Part shown: piece by piece, positions 22,746 through 30,508 of the stretch
How the letters are laid out: each line of letters opens with the position of its first letter
How positions within the stretch are numbered: position 1 is the stretch's first letter
Assembly: GCA_046351215.1 (NCBI GenBank)
Contig: JAXLYX010000008.1
Span: forward strand, 248,001 to 312,000
Origin: JAXLYX01 sp046351215
GTDB taxonomy: Bacteria; Myxococcota_A; Polyangia; Polyangiales; Houyiibacteriaceae
Direction of reading: 5' to 3'
DNA: 64,000 nt
Notes under the pieces: generated by a model
Told to the model about the DNA's origin: nothing
The model's database searches: none
Seen by the model: only the letters and a program-made list of their open reading frames with translations
Position numbers and translations under genes: made by a program

Positions 22746-23537
22746 TCAGATCACGATCCGGCCCGCGACGGCGGGCCGCCCGTATTCCGCGCCTCCCGTG
22801 TGCACGACGAGGTTGTCGCGGAGGTGCGCGATGCCCGGCGAGTGCGTGTGCCCGCAGTAGACCTCGATGCGTCGCGAGGGTTGGGCGTCGGCAGCGCGTA
22901 GCAGCACCTCGCCCACGGCGTGGCAGGTGAAGAAGGGCAGCCACTCGTCCCCGGAGAGCGCGCCTTCGTGCCAACAGGCCTCGCGGAACGGCGGGACGTG
23001 CGTCGCGACGATCACGCGAGCGTGGCCCTCGAGCGCCGTGGCGAGCTTGCGCTCGAGAACGCGCGCGCTCTCGTCCCCGAACGCGCGCAGGGCCGCGTTG
23101 CGTGCGTCGATCGAGAGCCACGCCAGCTCTTCGATGAGCCGGAAGTCGTTGAGTAGGATCGGGGTCGTATCGGGCGCGCCGAGCCGTGCGTCGCCCCATC
23201 CGTCGACGCCGACGAGCGCGACGTCGGGCCGGAGCGTGAGGACGTCGGCGTCGTGCAGCCACACGAGGCGCGTGAAACGCCGAGCGAGCGCGCGCACGGC
23301 CTCCCGGCCGCTCGCGACCGAGCCGTGGTAGTAGTCGTGGTTCCCGAGCACGAACCACACAGGCGCATCGATCGCGTCGGCCAGCTCCACGAGGTGGCGT
23401 GCGAGCGCCCGATGGTCGGAGATGTCCCCGGTGAGCAACAAGCCCTCGCAGCCGGTCGCGGCGACGCTCCTCGCGAAGGCGCGTCGTTCGTCGTCTTCGA
23501 GGAAGTCGAGGTGGACGTCGGTGGCCCAGGAGAGCAC
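22746..23537 (-). CDS. Calcineurin-like metallophosphoesterase
   Basis: The 263-residue protein shows all blocks of the two-metal phosphoesterase fold in order: TDVH (Asp7, His9), GDISDH (Asp38), GNHDYY (Asn66, His67), THVPP and GHTHSPG. It is a cytoplasmic single-domain enzyme without a signal peptide. Possible substrates are cyclic nucleotides, nucleic acids or phosphoproteins; nothing in the context decides. I chose GTG 23537 because the fold's first strand LSWATDVHLDF begins right after it, with GAGGC upstream. An in-frame longer start at 23624 would add a 29-residue Arg-rich tail without similarity. Confidence 0.88.
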   Translation of the reverse strand: MLSWATDVHLDFLEDDERRAFARSVAATGCEGLLLTGDISDHRALARHLVELADAIDAPVWFVLGNHDYYHGSVASGREAVRALARRFTRLVWLHDADVLTLRPDVALVGVDGWGDARLGAPDTTPILLNDFRLIEELAWLSIDARNAALRAFGDESARVLERKLATALEGHARVIVATHVPPFREACWHEGALSGDEWLPFFTCHAVGEVLLRAADAQPSRRIEVYCGHTHSPGIAHLRDNLVVHTGGAEYGRPAVAGRIVI

Positions 23538-23744
23538 GGGTGCCTCATGCGTGGGAGCACTGCGCGAGCAGTCGTCGATCCGGGAGCGGGTGGAGGCGTC
23601 GGGTCGACGGATCGTTGGTAACACGGACCTCTTCGCACCGAGAAGGGGCGAACGGAGGGCACTTCTCGGAAGGACGACTCTGCTTCGTCGTCCAGGATCG
23701 GGGGGCCGAGCGCCGAGCGACGCGCCGCCGAGGACCCACGAGCC

Positions 23745-24608
23745 TCACGGGCCGAGGCGCAGCATCCGAGGCGAGCTCGCCTGATCCGACTCGAGAGACG
23801 GATCGAGGTCGTGCGACCGCAGCCGTACTCCGTCGACGACGATGAGGGTGTCGAAGCTCGACCGGCGGATCCATGCGACCACGGACTCGAGCGGGATCCT
23901 CGTCTCTCCTCGGAAGAACGAGTCGAGCCTGAGCAGCCCATCCGAATACGCGTCGCGGCGGCTCGCGGAGATCAAGGCCGAGGCCGCGAACGCGAGGAGG
24001 AGCAGCGTCGAGAGCACGACGCCCTGCACTCCGCCCCACGTCGCCGGTGCCATCCAGCCCAGGGCGAAGAGCGTGAGGGCGGCTCGTCGTCTCACTTCGA
24101 CCCGCCTGACCAGGCCCCTCGGGGACGTCGACGTCCCTCGGCTGTCGAGCCACTCGCGGAGCACGCTGCGGTCCGCGGTCTCGAGAGGAAGTCGTCGGTC
24201 CCGGAGGGCGCGAAGGGAGAGCGCAGCGACGCCGATCAGGAAGACGACCAGCGGCGCGACGACCAGCAAGACGAGTCCGGTCATCTCCTCGCCCGGCGTG
24301 CGGGTGAATCGCTCGAGGACGCTCCCCACGGCGTACACGGCTGCCAGCAAGAGCGCGACGGTCGCTCCTCGCCGGGAGGCTGGGAACAGGGCCTTGTCGA
24401 GGACGAAGGGCGCGAGGAGGAGAGCCGTGAGCGAGCCGCCACCCGCGAGGAGGCAGAACGCGACGGCCGCTCCCTGCATATGAGCCGCCGCCGGAGCCGG
24501 GAAGCCGAGCGTCAGGAGCACGGCCACCGGCACGAGAAGCAAGAGCTCCCCCGTCTTCCTGGTCCTTGCGGGCCTCTCGCTCCTCATCCGACGGATCGAA
24601 CGTAGCAT
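23745..24608 (-). CDS. Multi-pass membrane protein, unknown function
   Basis: The 287-residue protein has about five hydrophobic segments (around 20-45, 50-70, 80-100, 112-135, 185-210). Long basic loops lie between them. A soluble C-terminal domain (about 215-280) has an alternating pattern (RLDSFFRGETRIPLESVVAW, FDTLIVVDGVRL) resembling a small PH/bPH-like fold. I do not recognise the family. ATG 24608 is used; ATG 24587 is a shorter option. The neighbouring genes are on different strands or unrelated, so it appears to be a single transcription unit. Confidence 0.65.
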   Translation of the reverse strand: MLRSIRRMRSERPARTRKTGELLLLVPVAVLLTLGFPAPAAAHMQGAAVAFCLLAGGGSLTALLLAPFVLDKALFPASRRGATVALLLAAVYAVGSVLERFTRTPGEEMTGLVLLVVAPLVVFLIGVAALSLRALRDRRLPLETADRSVLREWLDSRGTSTSPRGLVRRVEVRRRAALTLFALGWMAPATWGGVQGVVLSTLLLLAFAASALISASRRDAYSDGLLRLDSFFRGETRIPLESVVAWIRRSSFDTLIVVDGVRLRSHDLDPSLESDQASSPRMLRLGP

Positions 24609-24784
24609 GAAGCCGAGGGAGCCCGAACCACGGTGCCGCGGAGAGGCACGGCACTCGTCCCATCGATCCCCTCCGGGTCGGTGACGCCGACCTGACCGAT
24701 GGAACGACCGTGTGTCCCCCTGGCTAGACGCCGAGCGCCGCCGCTACCCACGCGGTCCGCAACCACGACTCGGCGCGACCGAGG

Positions 24785-25858
24785 ATGCCTGCGATCCACA
24801 TGGCGCCGCCGAACGATACGAAGGACGAAGAGGGCCTCGGCGACGGACTCGACGTTCCGTCCGTGCACCACCCGCACGACGGCCTCTTCCACTTCGTGTT
24901 CGCACGACCGGAGCATGCCGCCGGCGAGCTCGCCTTCGTCCTCGGCGCCGACGTCGCGCGGCACATCGATTGGAAGTCCCTCGCGCTCGTGCCGGGTACC
25001 TACATCGACGAAGCCTTGCGCCAGAGCGAGAGCGACCTCCTCTACTCCGCTCGCATCCTCGGGCGCGAGACCCTCATCTACCTCCTCTTCGAGCACCAGA
25101 GCTCGAGCGCTCCCTTCATGCCGCCAAGACTGCTCGGCTACATGCACGCCATCTGGGCGCGCCGCCTTCGCGAAGGAATGGCCGTGGCCGATGGGCTTCC
25201 CCCGATCCTTCCCGTCGTGCTGCACCACGGAGCCACGGGATGGACGGCGCCTCGGCGATTCTCCGAGCTCTTCGTCCTCCCGAGCGACGTCCGGGCGGCG
25301 CTCTCGCCCCTCCTCGTCGACTTCGGTTACGCGCTCGACGACCTGACCTCCCCCGTCACCACGGACGTGCGGTCGAGGCAGGCGCTCACCACGCTCGTCA
25401 AGCTCGTCCTGCGCATGTTCCAGCGAGCGCGCACCTCCCCGAACCTCGTGCGGGACCTCGCGGAATTCCTGATCGAGATGCGCGAGCTCGCGCGAACGGA
25501 GGTCGGCCGGCGCGACCTCCGCGTCGCGCTGCGCTATGCTCTCGTCGTCGGAGATCCCCCACTCGCGGACCTCCGACGTCTCGCACGGGAAGCCGCCGGA
25601 CCTCGCATGGAGGAGGACATCGTGACCACCGCCGAGAGACTGATCGCCGAAGGGGAGGCCAAGGGGCGTGCGGCAGGACGCGCCGAAGGCGAGGCTCGAG
25701 GGCGCGCCGAGACGCTCGCGCGCCAGCTCCGCCTGAAGTTCGGCGTGCTCTCCGACGACGCGACCCGCCGCCTCGCGTCGGCCTCGATCGAAGAGCTCGA
25801 TCGCTTCGCCGAACGCATCCTCTCCGCTGCGACCCTCGACGAGGTCTTCGCGGCCTGA
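24785..25858 (+). CDS. Rpn-family PD-(D/E)XK nuclease/transposase-like protein
   Basis: The 357-residue protein matches the Rpn (recombination-promoting nuclease, transposase_31) family. PHDGLFHFVFA opens the domain. The active-site set follows as Glu82/Asp84 (SESDLLY) and Glu103-x-Gln105 (LFEHQSS), and HHG completes it. The C-terminal quarter has a helical repeat of EGEAKGRAAGRAEGEARGRAE, common in this family. Rpn proteins cut DNA and promote RecA-independent recombination; some spread with mobile elements, but no terminal repeats are seen here. ATG 24785 gives the usual start; ATG 24800 also fits. GC content and codon use match the neighbours, so recent transfer is not evident. Confidence 0.88.
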   Translation: MPAIHMAPPNDTKDEEGLGDGLDVPSVHHPHDGLFHFVFARPEHAAGELAFVLGADVARHIDWKSLALVPGTYIDEALRQSESDLLYSARILGRETLIYLLFEHQSSSAPFMPPRLLGYMHAIWARRLREGMAVADGLPPILPVVLHHGATGWTAPRRFSELFVLPSDVRAALSPLLVDFGYALDDLTSPVTTDVRSRQALTTLVKLVLRMFQRARTSPNLVRDLAEFLIEMRELARTEVGRRDLRVALRYALVVGDPPLADLRRLAREAAGPRMEEDIVTTAERLIAEGEAKGRAAGRAEGEARGRAETLARQLRLKFGVLSDDATRRLASASIEELDRFAERILSAATLDEVFAA

Positions 25859-25865
25859 AGGCCGC
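25850..25865. terminator. Short hairpin over the rpn stop codon
   Basis: GCGGCC and GGCCGC pair around the tetraloop TGAA, which includes the stop codon of the Rpn gene; the facing SDR gene ends 22 bp further. Terminator role possible. Confidence 0.35.
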
Positions 25866-25886
25866 CCCGCCGGCTCGGCCGTAGCC

Positions 25887-26804
25887 TCAGCCCGGCAGCG
25901 CGAAGCGAGCCCCGGTCAGGTCTTCCGAGAGCGACCAGAGCCTCCGCGCGGTCTCGGGCTTCCGCGCGCTCGGCGCGACCCACGCGGGCGCGGCCTCGCC
26001 GTGGAGCTCGGCGAATCCGTCGGGCCCGTAGTAGGCGCCGCCCTCGGCGAGGGGGCTCGTCGCGGCGAAGATCGTCGGCTTCGCGCCGTCCGCGGCCGAC
26101 TGGCCGAGCAGGCGGTTGCTGAGCTCCCAGCCCTTCTCGGCGAGCGCCGAGCCCTCGATGCGCGCGGCGACGAATTGGAGGTTCGTCGCCGACACGCCGG
26201 GATGGCAGGCCATCGCACGCGCCTTGGCGCCCGCGAGCCGGAAGCGTCGATCGAGCTCGCGCGCGAAGAGGAGGTTCGCGAGCTTGCTCTGACAGTAGGC
26301 CGGCCAGCGGTAGTAGGTCTTCGTCCAATTCGGATCGGACCAGCGGATGACGCCGGCGACGTGGGCGATGCTGCTCACGGCGACCACGCGCGCCGCGTCG
26401 GCCGCGAGCAGCGGCTCGAGCAGCTCCGCCGTCAGCACGAAATGGCCGAGGTGGTTCGTGCCGAATTGCATCTCGAAGCCGTCGACCGTCCGCAGGAGCG
26501 GCACGCCCATCACGCCAGCGTTGTTCACGAGGAGATCGAGCTTCGGGTAGCGCTTCCGGAGATCCGCGGCGCAGCGCCGCACGGAGGCGAGGTCGCCGAG
26601 GTCGAGTGGGACGATCTCGGCCGTGCCGGAGGCGCCGGTCGAGAGGATGTCGCGCCGCGCCGCCTCGGCCTTCTCCGCCGAGCGGCAGGCCATCACGACG
26701 TGCGCACCCATGCGGGCGAATTCGCGTGCGGTCTCGAGCCCGAGGCCGCTGTTCGCGCCCGTGACGACCGCGATGCGGCCCTTCAGCGTGTCGGTCGATG
26801 CCAT
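25887..26804 (-). CDS. Short-chain dehydrogenase (retinol-dehydrogenase-like)
   Basis: The 305-residue SDR has the nucleotide loop TGANSGLG (17-24), the NNAG motif, a Ser in VAVSSIAHV and the active-site YCQSKLAN (Tyr/Lys). The length and the HLGHF motif match the group of NADPH-dependent carbonyl reductases that includes WW-domain oxidoreductases and retinol dehydrogenases. A C-terminal extension of about 60 residues with WxxSExL-like sequences closes it. ATG 26804 has CCGGAGGACTC upstream. It is divergent from the LLM oxidoreductase gene (62 bp between). Confidence 0.9.
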   Translation of the reverse strand: MASTDTLKGRIAVVTGANSGLGLETAREFARMGAHVVMACRSAEKAEAARRDILSTGASGTAEIVPLDLGDLASVRRCAADLRKRYPKLDLLVNNAGVMGVPLLRTVDGFEMQFGTNHLGHFVLTAELLEPLLAADAARVVAVSSIAHVAGVIRWSDPNWTKTYYRWPAYCQSKLANLLFARELDRRFRLAGAKARAMACHPGVSATNLQFVAARIEGSALAEKGWELSNRLLGQSAADGAKPTIFAATSPLAEGGAYYGPDGFAELHGEAAPAWVAPSARKPETARRLWSLSEDLTGARFALPG

Positions 26805-26866
26805 TCCGAGTCCTCCGGGAGGGCGTATAGCAGATCTCTGGTACGCTCCCGCTCCTCGGAGGTCCC

Positions 26867-27970
26867 GTGCGCATCGAACGCTTCGCACCCCAGGGCAATT
26901 GGAACACGCTGGTCGCCGCCGCCGTCTCGGCCGAGGCCGCCGGCTTCGACTCCTTCGCGATGCCCGAGATCGCGCACGATCCCTTCATCCCGCTGGCGCT
27001 CGCCTCGCAGCGGACCTCCCGCATCGGCCTGCGCACCGCGATCGCCGTCGCCTTCCCGCGCAGCCCGATGGTGACGGCGAACCTCGCCTGGGATCTCCAC
27101 GCGGAGTCCGGTGGTCGCTTCACGCTCGGCCTCGGCACGCAGGTGCAGGCGCACGTCGAGCGTCGCTTCGCCGCGACGTGGACGAAGCCGCGCTCGCAGC
27201 TCCGCGAGTACGTGCTCGCGATCCGCGCGATCCATCGCGCGTGGGAGAAGAAGGAGAAGCTCCGCTTCCTCGGCGAGCACTACAAGCTCACCTTGATGAC
27301 GCCCGAATTCGCGCCGGCGCCCACGGGCCTCCCGCCCGTGCCGATCTACACCGCGGCCGTACGTCCCGGCATGATCGAGCTCGCGGGCGAGGTCTCGGAC
27401 GGAGTGCGCCTGCACGGCTTCATGACGCGGAAGTACCTCGAGGACGTGGTCGTCCCCGCGCTCGAGAAGGGGCTCGCCTCGCGAGGGCGACCGCGCTCGA
27501 ATTTCGAGGTCTGCGGAGGCGGCTTCGTCGCCACAGGTCCCGACGAGGCGAGCGTCGCGAAGATGCGCGAGCTCATCCGCTACCGCGTCGCCTTCTATGC
27601 CTCGACGCCGGCGTACTTCCCCGTGCTCGAGGCCCACGGATGGCGCCCGCTCGGCGAGAAGCTCCGCGCGATGACGCTCTCGGGACGCTGGCAGGAGATG
27701 GCGAAGGAGATCGACGACGAGATCCTCTCCGAGTTCTGCGTCGCAGGCACCTTCCGCGACCTCGCGCCGCTCGTCGCGAAGCGCTTCGGCGGCATCACGG
27801 ATTGCATCGAGCTCGCGCTCCCCGAAGGGACCTCCGACGACGCCGTCCGCGAGCTCCTCGGCGAGCTGCGTGCGATCGCGACTCCGTGTGCGGCCGTGAA
27901 GACCTCGTGGGACGAGGTCCCCGCCGGCGAGGTCGACGCCGCGCGCGAGAAGGAGACCCCGCACTTCTGA
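26867..27970 (+). CDS. LLM-class (F420-type) oxidoreductase
   Basis: The 367-residue protein is a luciferase-like monooxygenase of the TIM-barrel type. SEAAGFDSFAMPEIAHDPF opens it, LASQRTSRIGLRTAIAVAFPRSP gives the cofactor-binding loop, and ESGGRFTLGLGTQ and AGEVSDGVRLHGFMTRKYL follow in the usual order. Members use FMN or F420; the TIGR03617-like length and motifs favour F420 but do not prove it, and no F420 synthesis gene is in the window. GTG 26867 has CTCGGAGGTCCC upstream. A TACGCT element at 26842-26847 could be a -10. Confidence 0.88.
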   Translation: MRIERFAPQGNWNTLVAAAVSAEAAGFDSFAMPEIAHDPFIPLALASQRTSRIGLRTAIAVAFPRSPMVTANLAWDLHAESGGRFTLGLGTQVQAHVERRFAATWTKPRSQLREYVLAIRAIHRAWEKKEKLRFLGEHYKLTLMTPEFAPAPTGLPPVPIYTAAVRPGMIELAGEVSDGVRLHGFMTRKYLEDVVVPALEKGLASRGRPRSNFEVCGGGFVATGPDEASVAKMRELIRYRVAFYASTPAYFPVLEAHGWRPLGEKLRAMTLSGRWQEMAKEIDDEILSEFCVAGTFRDLAPLVAKRFGGITDCIELALPEGTSDDAVRELLGELRAIATPCAAVKTSWDEVPAGEVDAAREKETPHF

Positions 27971-28003
27971 CCCCCGCGCCGCGAGAGCCGCGGCCGTGGG
28001 GTC
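27969..28003 (+). terminator. Terminator-like hairpin after the LLM gene
   Basis: Outer stem GACCCC/GGGGTC (27969-27974, 27998-28003) encloses an inner stem GCCGCG/CGCGGC with loop AGAGC. The stem begins inside the stop codon of the LLM gene. There is no T-tract. Confidence 0.4.
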
Positions 28004-28071
28004 CTCCTCCGCGCTCCCTTAGGTAGGAAGGCCCGTTGCGAATCGGGCCGGACGGCCCGAAGCTCCGGCGC

Positions 28072-28800
28072 ATGAGCGCCTTCGCGAGCCCCGAGAGCTA
28101 CGTCGCCCTCCTCACGCTGACGGCGATGGAGATCGTCCTCGGAATCGACAACGTCGTCTTCATCTCGATCCTCGTCGGGCGGATGCCCCCCGAGCGTCGC
28201 GAGCGCCTGCGGCGGACGGGGCTCCTGCTGGCGCTCGGCATGCGGATCGGCCTGCTCCTCGGCATCGAGTGGATCATGGGCCTCACGGATCCGGTGGTCG
28301 CGGCGTTCGGCCATCCGCTCTCCGGGCGCGACCTCATCCTGCTCGTGGGCGGCGCATTCCTCGTGGCGAAGAGCACCCGCGAGATCCACCACGCCGTCGA
28401 GCACGACGAGCCGGAGCCGACCGCGGCCGCGGCCGGCGCCGCCGCCGCGACGATCCTCCTGCAGATCGTCCTCGTCGACGTCGTGTTCTCCCTCGATTCG
28501 GTGATCACCGCGGTCGGCATGGTCGACGAGGTGCCCGTGATGATCGTCGCGATGCTCCTCGCCGTCGCGGCGATGATGGTCTTCGCCGCTCCCATCGGTG
28601 AGTTCGTCCACCGCCATCCGACGGTGAAGGTGCTCGCGCTCGCCTTCCTGATCCTGATCGGCGTGATGCTCGTCGCCGAGGGGCTCGGGCAACACGTCTC
28701 GAAGGGCTACGTCTACTTCGCGATGGCCTTCAGCCTCGTGGTCGAGATGCTGAACCTCCGGGCCCGCGCGCGTCGCGGGTCGGCCGGGGCGAGCCCCTGA
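28072..28800 (+). CDS. TerC family membrane protein
   Basis: The 242-residue protein has about seven membrane helices. The acidic motifs LGIDNVVF (Asp26) and VVFSLDSVITA within helices are the metal-binding signature of TerC/Alx/MntP-like manganese exporters, also linked to tellurite resistance. The charged loop between helices three and four (HAVEHDEPEP) is typical. ATG 28072 was chosen over TTG 28036 because family similarity begins at MSAFASPES. No ter operon genes are adjacent, so a general manganese or metal-homeostasis role is more likely than tellurite resistance. Confidence 0.9.
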   Translation: MSAFASPESYVALLTLTAMEIVLGIDNVVFISILVGRMPPERRERLRRTGLLLALGMRIGLLLGIEWIMGLTDPVVAAFGHPLSGRDLILLVGGAFLVAKSTREIHHAVEHDEPEPTAAAAGAAAATILLQIVLVDVVFSLDSVITAVGMVDEVPVMIVAMLLAVAAMMVFAAPIGEFVHRHPTVKVLALAFLILIGVMLVAEGLGQHVSKGYVYFAMAFSLVVEMLNLRARARRGSAGASP

Positions 28801-28807
28801 GGCCGCT

Positions 28808-30508
28808 TCAGCGCCGTTCGAGCGAGGCCGTCACGGGGATGCCGAAGCCGACCGGGCCGGGCTGAGGGCCGAAGTCCGTGCTCCGGGCGACGCCGAGCAG
28901 GCAGCGTCCGAGGTCGGTGCCCTCGAGGCTCGACGGCGAGAGGCCGGCGCTCGTCACGTGGCCCGACGCGTCGATCCGGAAGCGGATCTCGATGCTCGGG
29001 CGGCCCGCGAGCTCGAGCGTGTTGCGCTCGAAGCAGCCGCGCACCGCGCCCCGACGCGTCGCGAAGACGCGCGTCAATCTCTCGACGCCCGTCGGCTCGT
29101 GCGATGCCGTCGCGCCCTGGGCTCGACCGGCGTCGACGGGCTCGGGCGGCGCGACCCGTGCCGCGGGCTCGACGGGTGGCGCGACGGAGCCATCCGTCGC
29201 GGGCGTGGGCTCCGGCGCTTCGTCGGTCGGCCCGGGATCGGTCTCGACGACGATGAAGCGGGGAGCCGCCTGCGGACGGTTCCGCGACTTCACGATCACC
29301 ACCGCGCCGACTCCGACGCCGATGCCGGCGAGGGCGACGGCGACCGCGGCGATCATCGCCGGCGAGCGCTTCGAGGCGTGCGGCTTCGGACGCAGACGGC
29401 TCTGCGTCGTCGGGTCCTCGTGCGCGGGAGCGGGGGAGGGCGCTGGCGGTGGCGGCGGCGCGGCGAGGACGTCGGGCGGCGGCTCCTCGCCCGGCGGGAA
29501 GCTCCGACGTGCGTTGCGCCACGCGTCGTCGAGCACGGAGAGCGGCTCGACGCCGAGCGCCGCGGGCATCTCGCCCTCGAAGTCGTGCTTCACGCGGTCG
29601 GTGAGCTTGCGATCGAGCTCGCCCTCGGCCGGCAGCGGGAGCGCGTAGAGCGCGTCGGCGAAGTCGCGCGCGCTCCTCCAGCGATCCTTCGGATCCTTCG
29701 CGAGGGCCTTGGCGAGCACGGCGTCGATGCCCTTCGGGGCGTCGGAGCGCGCGGTCTCGACGGCGGTCGGCCGATGCTCGAGCACGAGCCTCACCGTCTC
29801 GGCGGGAACGTTGCTCTTCCACTCGTTCCGTCCGATCAGGAGCTCGTGCAGGAGCACGCCGGCCGAGTAGATGTCGGACGCGATCGACGCGGCCTGACCG
29901 TGCAGGAGCTCGGGCGCGAGGTACGGCATCTTGCCGCGAAGCATCCCGCTCTGGGTCTTCTCGTCGTCGCCCTTCGAGACCCGCGCGATGCCGAAGTCGG
30001 CGAGCTTCACCATGCCCGTCACGTCGAGCAGGACGTTCGACGGCGTGACGTCGCGGTGCACGACGTGGAGCTCGGTGCCGTCGGGCTGCGGGAGGTGGTG
30101 CGCGTGATCGAGGGCTTCGAGCACGAGCCGGACGATGTGGATCGCGAGCTCCGCGGGGAAGAGCTCGCCGTTCTGCCTCAGGTAACGGTGCCACTGCCCG
30201 AGGTTGAAGCCGTGGACGTACTCGAGGACCATCGTGTACGCGCCGTCTTCTTCGCCGAAGTCGACGACGCCCACGATGCCGGGATGCCGGATCTGCGAGA
30301 GGATCGTCGCCTCGCGGACGAAGTAGCGCTCGGCGTCCGCGTCGAACGACGCGTAGTCGGCCACGATGCGTTTGATCACGACGGGCTTCGTGAAGCCGGC
30401 CGCACCCTCGCTGCGGCCGAGGTAGATCACGCCCATGCCGCCCATCGCGAGGCTGCGCACGATGCGGTACCGACCGAGCACGCGCTTGTGGAGGAGGGTG
30501 TCGTTCAT
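28808..30508 (-). CDS. Membrane-anchored Ser/Thr protein kinase with AgmX-type tail
   Basis: The 566-residue protein has an N-terminal Hanks-type kinase with Gly-rich loop MGGMGVIYLG (22-31), Lys46, HRDVTPSN (151-158) and DFG (171-173), so it should be active. After a Pro-rich linker comes one membrane helix (about 384-405). The extracytoplasmic C-terminal domain (about 465-566) has an AgmX/PglI-type fold seen in other myxobacterial envelope proteins (SIEIRFRIDASGHVTSAGLSPSSLEG, LGRCLLGVARSTDF). Kinase in the cytosol and tail in the periplasm is a typical signal layout. It is the last gene of a three-gene operon: its ATG overlaps the stop of the FecR lipoprotein by 4 nt (ATGA). Confidence 0.9.
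   Translation of the reverse strand: MNDTLLHKRVLGRYRIVRSLAMGGMGVIYLGRSEGAAGFTKPVVIKRIVADYASFDADAERYFVREATILSQIRHPGIVGVVDFGEEDGAYTMVLEYVHGFNLGQWHRYLRQNGELFPAELAIHIVRLVLEALDHAHHLPQPDGTELHVVHRDVTPSNVLLDVTGMVKLADFGIARVSKGDDEKTQSGMLRGKMPYLAPELLHGQAASIASDIYSAGVLLHELLIGRNEWKSNVPAETVRLVLEHRPTAVETARSDAPKGIDAVLAKALAKDPKDRWRSARDFADALYALPLPAEGELDRKLTDRVKHDFEGEMPAALGVEPLSVLDDAWRNARRSFPPGEEPPPDVLAAPPPPPAPSPAPAHEDPTTQSRLRPKPHASKRSPAMIAAVAVALAGIGVGVGAVVIVKSRNRPQAAPRFIVVETDPGPTDEAPEPTPATDGSVAPPVEPAARVAPPEPVDAGRAQGATASHEPTGVERLTRVFATRRGAVRGCFERNTLELAGRPSIEIRFRIDASGHVTSAGLSPSSLEGTDLGRCLLGVARSTDFGPQPGPVGFGIPVTASLERR

Noticed and set aside
24676..24692. GGTCGG-TGACG-CCGACC inverted repeat upstream of the Rpn gene
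   Set aside because: Six-bp arms in GC-rich DNA, far from the start codon and without other support.
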